DNA of 64,000 nt from Marivita geojedonensis (GCF_002115805.1 NZ_JFKC01000003.1:62001-126000); one strand, 5' to 3'; counted from the first letter of the stretch, positions 53,798 through 63,255 are shown. Notes: generated by a model not told the origin, from the sequence alone. Translations and numbers: made by a program.

Positions 53798-54733
53798 ATG
53801 AAACGGTTTCTGTTGCGTCTTTTGCGTGGGGGTATGGCGGTGTTTGCGCTGGTGACCCTGGTTGCCTGCGCGCTGCATGTCACCAACAGCGACTCTGACG
53901 TGTCGGTACAGGCCCCCGAAGGCGACGCACTTCGGATCGCCAGCTACAACGTGCACTACATCATCCTCGGGCAGGAGACCGGGGCTTGGTCCGTCGGTGA
54001 CTGGGATCGTCGGAAAGCGCCATTGGACAAGGCTTTCAAGGCGTTACGGGCCGATATTGTTGCGTTTCAGGAGATGGAAAGCTTTCAGCGCGGCAGCGAT
54101 GGCTCGGTCAATCTGGCCCGCGACTACCTGTTGGATCAGAATTCGGAATACAGTGTGACGGCCACCGGAGACTGGCGCGAATTTCCATCGACACAGCCTT
54201 TCTTCTATTTGAAGAAACGTCTGCAACCACTTGAACAGGGATGGTTTTTCTTTTCCGAAACGCCGGATGTGATCTATTCACGGACCTTCAACGGGTCTTA
54301 CCCGGCCTTTGCGTCCTGGGCGCGGTTTGAGGACCGCGACACGGGGGATCGGTTCCGTGTGGTGAATGTGCATTTCGAATATTCCAGCCGCTCGAACCGC
54401 CGGCTGTCGGCAGAATTGGTGCGGGATCGTCTGACGCCGTGGACCGAGGCCGGAGAGACCGTGTTTCTGGTTGGCGATCTCAATGCGCTGCACGGGTCGC
54501 GCACGATGGACATACTCGAAGAGTCTGGTGTCCGATTCGATCAGACGCCCGGCGCGACGTACTACTTGAACAGAGGCGTGCATCTTATTGGAGCCATTGA
54601 CCATTTAAGCCGCACACCGGATGTTGATCTCGCCGCCGGACCAGTTGTTCTGCAAGAGAAGTTTGACGGCGAATGGCCATCGGACCATCATCCGGTTTAC
54701 GCAGATTACCTGCTGCCCTCAGCCCAGAAGTGA
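53798..54733 (+). CDS. Exported EEP-family (endonuclease/exonuclease/phosphatase) protein
   Basis: The 311-residue protein has an N-terminal basic-hydrophobic leader ending LVAC (Cys24), fitting a lipoprotein or membrane anchor. The EEP domain includes RIASYNVHYIILG, DIVAFQEMESF (metal Glu), VVNVHFEYSS, FLVGDLNALHGS and WPSDHHPVYADYLL (catalytic Asp-His). It probably acts on phosphodiesters outside the cytoplasm, for example nucleic acid or phospholipid. It follows the ATPase gene by 31 bases and precedes the deacetylase by 4, so it is in the same transcription unit. Confidence 0.82.
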   Translation: MKRFLLRLLRGGMAVFALVTLVACALHVTNSDSDVSVQAPEGDALRIASYNVHYIILGQETGAWSVGDWDRRKAPLDKAFKALRADIVAFQEMESFQRGSDGSVNLARDYLLDQNSEYSVTATGDWREFPSTQPFFYLKKRLQPLEQGWFFFSETPDVIYSRTFNGSYPAFASWARFEDRDTGDRFRVVNVHFEYSSRSNRRLSAELVRDRLTPWTEAGETVFLVGDLNALHGSRTMDILEESGVRFDQTPGATYYLNRGVHLIGAIDHLSRTPDVDLAAGPVVLQEKFDGEWPSDHHPVYADYLLPSAQK

Positions 54734-54737
54734 GACC

Positions 54738-55904
54738 ATGCCCAATCGCCTGACACCGCGCCAGATTCTTGACCAACTGGTAAAATTTCCAACCGTCAGC
54801 CGTGACACCAACCTGCCGCTGATCGACTGGGTCGAGGAATACCTGTCGGAACACGGGGTGCAGAGCCACCGGCATGTGAAATCTGACGATCCGACCAAGG
54901 CCGCGCTGTTTGCGCATGTCGGGCCAGAGGTCGGCGGCGGGGTGGTTCTGTCCGGTCACACCGACGTGGTGCCTACTGATGGTCAGCCATGGAGCACCGA
55001 TCCTTTCACCGTGATCGAAAAGGACGGCAAACTGTTCGGGCGCGGCACGACAGACATGAAGGGCTTTGACGCGTTGGCCATCTGGGCACTGGTCGAGGCA
55101 CAGCATCGCGGCGTGTCACGGCCTGTGCAGGTTGCGCTCAGCTATGACGAGGAAATCGGCTGCACCGGCGCGCCACCCCTGATCGAGGCGATGCAGGGCG
55201 TGGTGCCCAAAGCCGAGACGGTGATCGTGGGAGAACCGACGATGCTCAAGGCTGTGACCGGGCATAAAGGCGGCAACACATTCTGGGTGCATATGCATGG
55301 GTTCGAGGTTCATTCCTCGATCATGCACACCGGCGTCAGCGCCATCATGTACGGGGCCAAGCTGATCGAGTGGGCGAACCGCATGAACGCGGAAAGTGCC
55401 GCTGCCGAACCGGGGCCGATCGCGGCGCAGTTCAACCCGCCTTACACCAATGTGCATGTCGGCCAAATCAAAGGCGGCACGGCACACAACATCACCGCCA
55501 AGGATTGCGAGTTCGGTCTGGGCTTCCGCGTCGTGCCGGGCGAAACGCTCGAACAATGGGAGTCCAAGCTGCGCGAGGCGGCTGCTGAGATCGAGGCGGA
55601 AATGAAAGCTGTGCGCCCCGAGGCGTGGATCGAGATCACGCCCGTGTTTTCCCTGCCACCCTTCAAGCCCGAAGATGGTGGCGCCGCGGAAACGCTTGTG
55701 CGGCAGCTGACCGGCGACAACGGCACGCAGTACGTGTCCTACGGCACCGAGGCGAGCCATTTCCAGAGCGCGGGCTATTCGGTTGTGGTCTGCGGCCCCG
55801 GTGACATTGCGGTGGCGCATCAGCCGGACGAATACATCACCGTCGCACAGTTCAACGAAGGACAGGCGTTCATGGAACGGCTGCTGGAGCATCTCTCGGC
55901 ATGA
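54738..55904 (+). CDS. argE: Acetylornithine deacetylase-like M20 peptidase (ArgE type)
   Basis: The 388-residue zinc hydrolase has the M20 motifs LSGHTDVVPTDGQPW (first zinc His and Asp), DMKGFDALAIWA (bridging Asp), YDEEIGCTGAPPLI (catalytic Glu pair), and a late GTEASHFQSAGYSVVVCGPG. It agrees with ArgE, which deacetylates N-acetylornithine in arginine synthesis. In this peptide-uptake operon it could instead free amino acids from N-acyl compounds. ATG 54738 is 4 bases after the EEP stop, and the FAD-oxidase start overlaps its stop. Confidence 0.87.
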   Translation: MPNRLTPRQILDQLVKFPTVSRDTNLPLIDWVEEYLSEHGVQSHRHVKSDDPTKAALFAHVGPEVGGGVVLSGHTDVVPTDGQPWSTDPFTVIEKDGKLFGRGTTDMKGFDALAIWALVEAQHRGVSRPVQVALSYDEEIGCTGAPPLIEAMQGVVPKAETVIVGEPTMLKAVTGHKGGNTFWVHMHGFEVHSSIMHTGVSAIMYGAKLIEWANRMNAESAAAEPGPIAAQFNPPYTNVHVGQIKGGTAHNITAKDCEFGLGFRVVPGETLEQWESKLREAAAEIEAEMKAVRPEAWIEITPVFSLPPFKPEDGGAAETLVRQLTGDNGTQYVSYGTEASHFQSAGYSVVVCGPGDIAVAHQPDEYITVAQFNEGQAFMERLLEHLSA

Positions 55905-57250
55905 TGCCTTTCCCGATTTCCGAAGCGAGCCCGGTGGCCTTTCCCGGACCACCGCCATCCGAGACCGATGTGGTGGTTATTGGTGGCGGGGTGATCGGTG
56001 TTTGCACGGCGCTGTACCTCGCCCGCAAGGGGCGGCGGGTGGTGCTGCTCGAAAAGGGGCGCATCGCGGGAGAGCAATCCTCGCGCAACTGGGGCTGGAT
56101 CCGGCAGCAGGGGCGCGACCCTGACGAATTGCCGATCATGGTCGAGGCGAACCGCCTCTGGACCGAGTTGGCCAGCCAGACGAATGTGGATATCGGCCTC
56201 AAACGGACCGGTGTGTCCTATCTCGCGGAGAGCGAGAAAGAGCTGCAGGGCTTTGCCGATTGGCTGCCCTATGCCACCGCACAGGGCGTGGATACCGAGG
56301 TGTTGGACCGCGCCGCGCTCAAAGTGCGGTTCCCGGAACTGGCCGGGGGTGAATTCACCGGTGCGCTGACCACTCCCTCGGACATGCGGGCCGAGCCTTG
56401 GGTTGCGGTGCCTGCGCTGGCCGGGATCGCGGTGCGCGAAGGCGCGGTGATCGTAGAGGGCTGTGCCGCGCGCAAGCTGGACATCGCGGCGGGGCGTATC
56501 ATCGGAGTGTTCAGCGAGGCTGGGCGGATCGCCTGTTCCGACGTGGTGGTCGCGGGGGGCGCGTGGTCTTCGCTGTTCCTGCGGGCGCATGGGGTGGCAA
56601 TCCCACAGCTTTCCGTGCGCGCCAGTGTGGGTGCGAGCGAGCCGGTGCATCTGCCGCATCAGGGTGCTGCGGCGGGGGGCAAGTTCGCCTTCCGCACGCG
56701 TGCGGATGGTGGGGCGTCGCTGGCGGCAGGCGGCTTTCACGAGCTTTTCGTGGGGCCGGACGCGTTCCGCGCACTGCCGAAGTTCCGCGCGCAGCTGATG
56801 GCCGATCCGTTCGGCACGCGCTTTTTGCCGATGGCCCCCAAGGGCTACCCGGATGGTTGGGGCACCAAGCGCCAATGGGCCGAGGACGAGGTGTCGCCCT
56901 TCGAGGGCATCCGCGTGCTGAACCCGACGCCGCACGCCGGCAAGCTGCGCAAGGTGGCAGCGGAGGTGGAAAAGCTGTTTCCCGAGGTGGGACCGATCCG
57001 CTACCGCGCGATGTGGGCAGGGATGATCGACACAATGCCAGACGTTGTTCCGGTGGTGGACCGGGTGGATGCGATTCCCGGTCTGACGATCGGAACGGGG
57101 ATGAGCGGGCATGGGTTCGGCATCGGTCCGGGCATGGGCCGGGTGCTGGCCGATCTGGTCTGCGGCGATGCGCCGGGGCATGACCTGCGCCGTTTCCGGT
57201 ACGGTCGTTTCAGCGATGGCAGTCGCATGGAATTGGGACCGGCGCTTTAG
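55901..57250 (+). CDS. FAD-dependent amine/D-amino-acid oxidase-like oxidoreductase (DAO family)
   Basis: The 449-residue flavoprotein has the FAD-binding VVVIGGGVIGVCTALYLARKGRRVVLLEKG (about 24-53) and SRNWGWIRQQGRD just after it. The C-terminus reads IGTGMSGHGFGIGPGMGRVLADLV. The DAO family oxidises D-amino acids, sarcosine or related amines. ATG overlaps the ArgE-type stop (ATGA), so the pair is coupled. The combination of peptide transporter, deacylase and amine oxidase suggests breakdown of an N-acylated or unusual amino acid, with D-amino acids and opines as candidates. Confidence 0.87.
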   Translation: MMPFPISEASPVAFPGPPPSETDVVVIGGGVIGVCTALYLARKGRRVVLLEKGRIAGEQSSRNWGWIRQQGRDPDELPIMVEANRLWTELASQTNVDIGLKRTGVSYLAESEKELQGFADWLPYATAQGVDTEVLDRAALKVRFPELAGGEFTGALTTPSDMRAEPWVAVPALAGIAVREGAVIVEGCAARKLDIAAGRIIGVFSEAGRIACSDVVVAGGAWSSLFLRAHGVAIPQLSVRASVGASEPVHLPHQGAAAGGKFAFRTRADGGASLAAGGFHELFVGPDAFRALPKFRAQLMADPFGTRFLPMAPKGYPDGWGTKRQWAEDEVSPFEGIRVLNPTPHAGKLRKVAAEVEKLFPEVGPIRYRAMWAGMIDTMPDVVPVVDRVDAIPGLTIGTGMSGHGFGIGPGMGRVLADLVCGDAPGHDLRRFRYGRFSDGSRMELGPAL

Positions 57251-57318
57251 CCCCCCTTGAAGCCGGGCGCAGTCTGCGCCACCTTCATGGCGAGACACCC
57301 CATTCACCAGACACGAGG

Positions 57319-58491
57319 ATGACCCATATGCCGGTCAAGAACCGCTTTGCCGAATTGCAGGATGAAATCACCGCATGGCGACGGGATTTCCATGAAAACC
57401 CGGAAATTCTGTTCGAAACGCACCGCACAAGCGCGCTTGTGGCCGAGCGGCTCAAGGAGTTTGGCTGCGATGAGATCGTCACCGGCATTGGGCGTACCGG
57501 GGTCGTCGGTGTCATCAAGGGCAAGAGCGATACGTCCGGCAAGGTCATTGGCCTGCGCGCCGACATGGATGCGCTGCCGATCCACGAACAGACGGGGTTG
57601 GAGTACAAATCCAAGACCGATGGCGCGATGCATGCCTGTGGTCACGACGGCCATACCGCGATGCTCTTGGGTGCAGCCAAGTACCTGTCCGAGACCCGCA
57701 ATTTCGACGGCACGGTTGTGGTGATCTTCCAGCCCGCAGAAGAGGGCGGCGGCGGTGGCCGTGAGATGTGCGAAGATGGCATGATGGAGCGCTGGGGCAT
57801 CCAGGAGGTGTACGGGATGCACAACTGGCCCGGAAAGCCGGTTGGCAGCTTTGCCATCCGTCCCGGCGCGTTCTTTGCCGCAACGGACCAGTTCGACATC
57901 ACCTTCGAGGGGCGCGGGGGACATGCGGCCAAGCCACAGGAAACGGTGGACACCACCGTGATGGCGGCGCAGGCGGTGCTGGCGTTGCAGACCATCGCAA
58001 GCCGGAACGCCGATCCGATTGATCAGGTCGTGGTGTCGGTGACCTCTTTCGAGACCTCGTCCAAGGCGTTCAACGTGATCCCTCAGCGGGTTCAGCTCAA
58101 AGGCACTGTGCGCACCATGTCCAAGGATATGCGCGACCTGGCCGAGACGCGGATCAAGGATATCTGCGCCGGGATCGCCGCGACATTCGGCGGGACCGTG
58201 GACGTCACATACCACCGCGGTTATCCGGTGATGGTGAATCACGAGGAACAGACGGATTTCGCCGCCGAGGTTGCCAAGGCGGTCTCGGGTGACTGCGAAG
58301 AGGCTCCGCTGGTGATGGGCGGCGAGGATTTCGCCTTCATGCTCGAAGAACGCCCCGGTGCCTACATCCTTGTCGGCAATGGCGACAGCGCGGCTGTGCA
58401 TCACCCGGAATACAACTTCAACGACGAGGCGATTCCGGCGGGCTGTTCGTGGTGGGCCGAGATCGTCGAACGCCGGATGCCTGCGGCGTAA
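57319..58491 (+). CDS. M20D amidohydrolase (hippurate hydrolase/N-acyl-amino-acid type)
   Basis: The 390-residue M20D enzyme has GLRADMDALPIHEQTGL (about 78-94), the metal Cys107-Gly-His109 (MHACGHDGHT), QPAEEGGGGGREM (Glu141, Glu142) and FEGRGGHAAKPQ. It ends with MGGEDFAFMLEERPGAYILVGNG. The family removes acyl groups from N-acyl amino acids (hippurate, indole-acetyl and similar conjugates). It follows the oxidase by 68 bases on the same strand and ends in a terminator, giving a catabolic run of three enzymes next to a peptide transporter. Confidence 0.9.
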   Translation: MTHMPVKNRFAELQDEITAWRRDFHENPEILFETHRTSALVAERLKEFGCDEIVTGIGRTGVVGVIKGKSDTSGKVIGLRADMDALPIHEQTGLEYKSKTDGAMHACGHDGHTAMLLGAAKYLSETRNFDGTVVVIFQPAEEGGGGGREMCEDGMMERWGIQEVYGMHNWPGKPVGSFAIRPGAFFAATDQFDITFEGRGGHAAKPQETVDTTVMAAQAVLALQTIASRNADPIDQVVVSVTSFETSSKAFNVIPQRVQLKGTVRTMSKDMRDLAETRIKDICAGIAATFGGTVDVTYHRGYPVMVNHEEQTDFAAEVAKAVSGDCEEAPLVMGGEDFAFMLEERPGAYILVGNGDSAAVHHPEYNFNDEAIPAGCSWWAEIVERRMPAA

Positions 58492-58827
58492 GTCCTCGCG
58501 TCAGTGTAATTGGAACGGCGGGCTGTGGTGGTCCGCCGTTTTGCTATCCGGCCACCTTCGCGAAGGTCAACGTGTTTGCGAGGGCGTCGCGACGAAGCCC
58601 ATTGGCTGAGCATGGGTGCGGCATCGCGACAGCCAAAGGCCAATCGTGCAGAAAAGCGCCATTGGGGTGCGCGCGCGCCAGGATCAGATTGGATGCCGCG
58701 CACTCAGATTTGGACAAACAGTGCGGGCGCAGCTCTCGGACGCATCGTGCATCCGTTTCAACACTTGGATCGGCCAAGTGACATCAAAGACGGTTGAGGT
58801 TACTTACGTAGGGTCAGGAGTTGCACC
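58492..58827. other. 336-base gap, no gene recognised; terminator at its start
   Basis: The gap holds the terminator at 58514-58542 and then unrecognised sequence. Short frames exist on both strands but lack ribosome sites and familiar sequence. It has the look of decayed DNA ahead of the atypical hydrolase gene. Confidence 0.4.
58514..58542 (+). terminator. Intrinsic terminator after the M20D amidohydrolase
   Basis: AACGGCGG (58514-58521) pairs with CCGCCGTT (58533-58540) around an 11-base loop, ending in TTTT (58539-58542). Confidence 0.8.
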
Positions 58828-59625
58828 ATGCCCAAATTGAATTTCGTTGAACACGGCTCTGGGTTTCCGTTGCTTGTCCTTCACGGAGGCAAGCTGGACC
58901 ATCGACACATGGTTGATGCCATTGAACCCTGCTTTCCAGGGCTGGACGGGTGGCGCAGGGTGTACGTGGACTTGCCCGGATGCGGACAATCATCCGGTTT
59001 TCAGGAGGTCCGGTCACAGAACGATGTTGCTAGTTGCGTCCTTGATTTTGCGCGTTCCATTTCAGATGGCAACGGTGTCGCCGTGATTGGTGAATCGCGT
59101 GGTAGCTACATCGCTCAGGGTTTGGGGTATTCCCATCCGGAATTCATTGCAGGCTTGTGTCTTATCGTGCCGGGGGGATTTCCCACGGACCCGCCGCCGC
59201 CAAAGCCTGCAGCCCGGCCCATGATTGCCGAACCACACCTGCTTGAAGGCCAGCCATCTGCGGTGACGGGCCGGGCCGAAAGACTGGTGATCCAGAACGC
59301 CGAGATCATTGAGAAAATCCGCCGCACCAAGGTGCCGGCTGCTGAGATGCATGACAGTGATCTCGAGGCGCGCGTGGCAGATCATTTTCTTTTCACTTAC
59401 CACGATGACATGCTGGCATCGCGTTTCGACAAGCCTTCGTTGATCGTGTCCGGACGGCAGGATTCGATCTCCGGCTATGTCGACACGATGGCGATGCTGG
59501 AAAGCTATCCGCGGGCCACCTACGGGCTGCTCGACATGGCAGGACATTCGCTGAGTTGGGAGCGCCCGGCTCTTTTCAAAGCCATGTTGCAGGACTGGCT
59601 CACGAGGCTCACACTGGCAATCTGA
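58828..59625 (+). CDS. Alpha/beta-hydrolase
   Basis: The 265-residue protein has the alpha/beta-hydrolase fold: oxyanion region LLVLHGGKLDHRHM, nucleophile Ser90 in GESRGSY, a later Asp in SGRQDSI and catalytic His in MAGHSLSWERP. The substrate is unknown. Its codons are visibly less GC-rich at third positions than those of its neighbours, and it stands alone after a 336-base gap, which suggests recent acquisition. AGGAG precedes the ATG. Confidence 0.85.
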   Translation: MPKLNFVEHGSGFPLLVLHGGKLDHRHMVDAIEPCFPGLDGWRRVYVDLPGCGQSSGFQEVRSQNDVASCVLDFARSISDGNGVAVIGESRGSYIAQGLGYSHPEFIAGLCLIVPGGFPTDPPPPKPAARPMIAEPHLLEGQPSAVTGRAERLVIQNAEIIEKIRRTKVPAAEMHDSDLEARVADHFLFTYHDDMLASRFDKPSLIVSGRQDSISGYVDTMAMLESYPRATYGLLDMAGHSLSWERPALFKAMLQDWLTRLTLAI

Positions 59626-59745
59626 CGCCAGTATGTAAAAGAGCGAGCGCTGGACAGTTATCCGCTGTGCGGCGTCAACGCTCCGGTGACGGACCGGCCA
59701 TCCCGCGTTGGCGTCACGAAGATCACCCATCCGCGCCATTTCATG

Positions 59746-59770
59746 AAAAAGGCGGGCCTTTCAGCCCGCC
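59746..59770 (-). terminator. Terminator of rsgA
   Basis: GGCGGGC (59751-59757) pairs with GCCCGCC (59764-59770) around CTTTCA. On the minus strand it is followed by five Ts (59746-59750), 11 bases after the rsgA stop. Confidence 0.85.
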
Positions 59771-59781
59771 GTTCTTGCGTT

Positions 59782-60819
59782 TCAATCCTCATACCCGCGC
59801 TTGTAGCGGCTTTTCGTGCTCATCGCCTCTTTCACCACCCGGCCAAAGGATTTCTGCCGGGCGCGGGCGGCGGCGATGGTTTCGGAGTTGTACTGATCCT
59901 CGCGCCGCAGTTTCTGCCAGCGATCGAACCGGGCTTGTTCGAGCGACCCATTCTCCAGAGCCGCTTTGACCGCACATCCGGGTTCGGTGTCATGTGCGCA
60001 GTTCGAGAATTTGCACTCTGCCGCAAGAGTCTCGATGTCGTCGAACAGCTCTTCCAACCCGCCGCTGGTGCCCGAGAGTTGCAGTTCGCGCATCCCCGGC
60101 GTGTCGATCAGCCAGCCGCCCGCCAGTGTCGGACGCAGGGCGCGATGGGTGGTGGTGTGGCGGCCCTTGGCGTCGTCCTCGCGGATGCCCTGGGTGGCTT
60201 CGGTCTCGCCCGTTAGGGCGTTGCGCAGGGTTGTCTTGCCGACACCGGAGGAGCCGAGCAGCGCCAAGGTCTGCGCATTGCGGCACCACGGGGTGAGGCG
60301 TTTCACGTCCTCTGGATCCTTGGCGTTGACGGTGATCGCCGTGACCAGCGGTGACATCCTCTCGGCTTTCCGCTTGTAGCTGTCGGGATCATCGCAGAGA
60401 TCGGCCTTGGTGAGGATCACCAGCGGCAGAGCGTTCGATGCGAGGGCGAGGGCCAGGTACCGCTCCAGCCGCGCGACGTTGAAATCGGCGTTGCACGAGG
60501 TGACAAGGCCCACGGTGTCGACATTGGCCGCGATGCGCTGCGCGCCCACGGCATGACCCGCCGCGCGGCGGTGCAGGTCGGTGACGGGGTCAAGCCTGCG
60601 GAGCGCGCTGGTGCCGTCGGTCAGCACCCAGTCGCCCACGGCATAGGCCCCGGCGCTGTCGGTGGGGATGAGGCGCAGATCGCCCGCTTCGGACAGCGCG
60701 ATGAGCTGGCTGCGATGCACCTCTGAGATGCGGGCAGGGGTGAGGGCAGCGTCATCTTCGGAGAGCTGACGCGCAAAGTGGTCCGACCATCCGAGATCGG
60801 TCAGGGTATATGTGGTCAA
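59782..60819 (-). CDS. rsgA: Ribosome-assembly GTPase RsgA
   Basis: The 345-residue protein has an N-terminal OB-fold and a circularly permuted GTPase in which G4 (LVILTKAD) comes before G1 (LGSSGVGKTTL) and G3 (DTPGMREL). A C-terminal zinc-finger region has ECKFSNCAHDTEPGCAV (Cys/His ligands). RsgA helps mature the 30S subunit. No ATG fits the N-terminus; TTG 60819 with AGGA about eight bases upstream (LTTYTLTDLG) is the best start. Upstream frame residues to 60912 are not family-like. Confidence 0.92.
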   Translation of the reverse strand: MTTYTLTDLGWSDHFARQLSEDDAALTPARISEVHRSQLIALSEAGDLRLIPTDSAGAYAVGDWVLTDGTSALRRLDPVTDLHRRAAGHAVGAQRIAANVDTVGLVTSCNADFNVARLERYLALALASNALPLVILTKADLCDDPDSYKRKAERMSPLVTAITVNAKDPEDVKRLTPWCRNAQTLALLGSSGVGKTTLRNALTGETEATQGIREDDAKGRHTTTHRALRPTLAGGWLIDTPGMRELQLSGTSGGLEELFDDIETLAAECKFSNCAHDTEPGCAVKAALENGSLEQARFDRWQKLRREDQYNSETIAAARARQKSFGRVVKEAMSTKSRYKRGYED

Positions 60820-61024
60820 GGGAGTATTCCTGTCGCTGAGAAGCCTGCCCCGGTGGGGCAATTGTTCAGACCAGGTGCGGCGATCAGCCTGACACCCGCA
60901 GGGTGCGCACAATCTCCATCATGTCCTCCTGCATCTCAGCTTCGGATAGCGCCATTATACCTGCGGTGCTGCGGGACGCCAAGCGGCATCTGGTCATTCG
61001 GCCAAACCGTTGCTAAGCGGACGC

Positions 61025-61831
61025 ATGACCATGCCATCTCATGCCACTGTCGCCTGCATCAAATGGGGCACGCTGTTCGGACCGGAATATGTCAACCGGC
61101 TTTATTCCGGGGTGCGGCGCAACCTGTCCTGCCCGGTGCGGTTCCTGTGCATGACGGAACATGCCGAGGGGCTGCATCCCGAGATCGAGGTTCTGGACCT
61201 GCCGGTGGAGCCTTTTGCCGAGCCGATGGCGGCGGCGCTGAAGGTGGCGAACCGACAGGGGGCGATGCGCAAGGTATCGCTGTTCAAGCCGGGGTTGATC
61301 CCTGATCTGGAGGGTCCGGTTCTGGGGTTCGATCTGGACGTGGTCATCACCGGATCGCTGGACGATCTGCTGACCCTGGCCCCGGGCCATGTGGTGATGC
61401 GCCACGACTGGACCGAGGCGCGCAAGGGGCGGCCCACCGGGCACGGGTCGGTGTTTCGCTATGATCCGGCGGTGCATGGGTTTCTGTACGAGGATCTGGC
61501 GGCAGACGCGTATCGCGAGGTTGAAATCGCGCGCGGGTCAGAGCAGCGCTATACCTCACACAAGGCAATGGAGAACGGAGTTTTTACCTATATTCCGGGG
61601 AATTGGGTGGTGAGCTTCAAGTATGATTGCAATCCGTTTCCAGGCAATTACCTGCATCCGGCGCGTCTGCCGGGCGATGCGCGGGTCGTGTGTTTCCACG
61701 GGCGGCCCAAGATGCCTGAGGCGGTTGCGGGGTATCGCGGGTCGCTGATCCGATACGCCAGGCCGACGCCGTGGTTGCAGGAGCATTGGATTGACCGGGC
61801 CAAGGCGGATCTTGGTGAGCGCTGGGGCTAG
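61025..61831 (+). CDS. Glycosyltransferase-like protein with DxD motif
   Basis: The 268-residue protein has a nucleotide-sugar site VLGFDLDVVITGSLDDLL containing DLD (about residues 100-117). An early VACIKWGTLFGPEYVNRLYSGVRRNL and a late VVCFHGRPKMPE are as in small GT8/GT32-like transferases. No signal peptide or membrane helix is evident. Acceptor and sugar are unknown; cell-surface glycan synthesis is likely. ATG 61025 is used; TTG 61010 is in frame. A two-dyad repeat begins 6 bases after its stop. Confidence 0.75.
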   Translation: MTMPSHATVACIKWGTLFGPEYVNRLYSGVRRNLSCPVRFLCMTEHAEGLHPEIEVLDLPVEPFAEPMAAALKVANRQGAMRKVSLFKPGLIPDLEGPVLGFDLDVVITGSLDDLLTLAPGHVVMRHDWTEARKGRPTGHGSVFRYDPAVHGFLYEDLAADAYREVEIARGSEQRYTSHKAMENGVFTYIPGNWVVSFKYDCNPFPGNYLHPARLPGDARVVCFHGRPKMPEAVAGYRGSLIRYARPTPWLQEHWIDRAKADLGERWG

Positions 61832-61836
61832 GTGGA

Positions 61837-61875
61837 CGATGCGTTGACGCATCGCCTGTTTCCGTTGACGGAAAC
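61837..61875. repeat. Two-dyad palindromic element, copy C
   Basis: CGATGCGT (61837-61844) pairs with ACGCATCG (61847-61854) around TG. GTTTCCGT (61858-61865) pairs with ACGGAAAC (61868-61875) around TG. Layout and spacing match copy B. Confidence 0.7.
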
Positions 61876-61992
61876 TGGCGCGCGGAACGGAGACAGACCG
61901 GCAAGAATACCCTGATGGGCGGCTGGACTCTTGCGGGCGCTTGCGCGAACGGGGTAAGAGCGGACAAGAGCATTCGAGGGAAGGGCAACGCG

Positions 61993-63255
61993 ATGCGTCG
62001 AGTAGTTGTGACGGGCTTGGGATTGGTGACACCGTTGGCAGACGGGGTCGAGGCGAGTTGGTCGCGCCTCCTGGACGGGCAGTCCGGCGCAGGAACGATT
62101 TCGAAATTCGACGCGAGCCATCTGGCGACGACCTATGCCTGCGAAGTGCCCTATGGTGATGGCTCGGATGGGACGTTCAATCCCGATGCCTATCTGGAGA
62201 AGAAAGAACAGCGTAAAGTCGACGAGTTCATCCTGTTCGGTATGGCGGCTGCGCAGCAGGCGGTGACGGATGCGGGCTGGATGCCTGAGGACGAGGAAAG
62301 CCGGTTGCGCACCGGTGTGATGATTGGGTCGGGGATCGGTGGTCTTAATTCCATCGCCGAAACCGCGCTCTTGATCCGTGACAAGGGCCCGCGCCGGGTG
62401 TCGCCGTTCTTTATCCCGGGCGCGCTGATCAACCTGATTTCGGGCAATGTGTCGATCAAATACGGCTTCAAGGGGCCGAACCACGCGGTTGTGACGGCGT
62501 GTTCGACGGGTGCCCATGCGATTGGTGATGCGGCGCGGCTGATCATGTTCGGAGATGCGGATGTGATGGTGGCCGGTGGCGCCGAGGCGGCGATTTCCGA
62601 AATCGGGATCGCGGGCTTCAACGCGTGCAAGGCGCTGTCCACCAAGCGTGGCGATGATCCGAAGGCGGCGAGCCGTCCTTACGATGCGGACCGTGACGGG
62701 TTTGTCATGGGAGAGGGTGCGGGCGTCGTGGTGCTTGAAGAATACGAACACGCCAAGGCGCGTGGCGCCAAGATTTACGCCGAGGTTTGTGGTTATGGCC
62801 TGTCGGGGGATGCCTATCACATCACTGCGCCGTCCGAGGATGGTGAAGGTGGTGAGCGCTCGATGCGCGCGGCGTTGAAGCACGCAGGGATCGAGCCCGC
62901 GGATATCGACTACATCAACGCGCATGGCACCTCGACCATGGCGGATGTGATCGAATTGGGCGCGGTCGAGCGGATGATGGGGGATGCGGCGGGCAAGGTG
63001 ACGATGTCATCGACCAAATCCGCGACAGGACACCTTCTGGGCGCGGCCGGGGCAATCGAGGCGATCTTCTCGATCCTTGCGATCCGGGATCAGGTTGCGC
63101 CGCCGACGCTGAACCTCGACACGCCTGCTGTCGAGACGGCTGTCGATCTGGCTCCGAAGGTCAAGCGGGAGCGCGAGATCACCTATGCACTGTCGAACTC
63201 GTTCGGCTTTGGCGGCACCAATGCCAGCGTCGTTTTCGGGCGGGTGGATCGCTAA
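61993..63255 (+). CDS. fabF: 3-oxoacyl-[acyl-carrier-protein] synthase II (FabF)
   Basis: The 420-residue condensing enzyme starts MRRVVVTGLGLVTPLADGV. The catalytic residues are in VTACSTGAHA (Cys), NAHGTST (His), SSTKSATGH (Lys) and TGHLLGAAG (His), and it ends SNSFGFGGTNASVVFGR. It elongates fatty acids by condensing malonyl-ACP with acyl-ACP. AGGGAAGGG precedes ATG 61993; the longer frame from 61915 is leader. mltG follows after 3 bases, the usual fabF-mltG order. Confidence 0.95.
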   Translation: MRRVVVTGLGLVTPLADGVEASWSRLLDGQSGAGTISKFDASHLATTYACEVPYGDGSDGTFNPDAYLEKKEQRKVDEFILFGMAAAQQAVTDAGWMPEDEESRLRTGVMIGSGIGGLNSIAETALLIRDKGPRRVSPFFIPGALINLISGNVSIKYGFKGPNHAVVTACSTGAHAIGDAARLIMFGDADVMVAGGAEAAISEIGIAGFNACKALSTKRGDDPKAASRPYDADRDGFVMGEGAGVVVLEEYEHAKARGAKIYAEVCGYGLSGDAYHITAPSEDGEGGERSMRAALKHAGIEPADIDYINAHGTSTMADVIELGAVERMMGDAAGKVTMSSTKSATGHLLGAAGAIEAIFSILAIRDQVAPPTLNLDTPAVETAVDLAPKVKREREITYALSNSFGFGGTNASVVFGRVDR

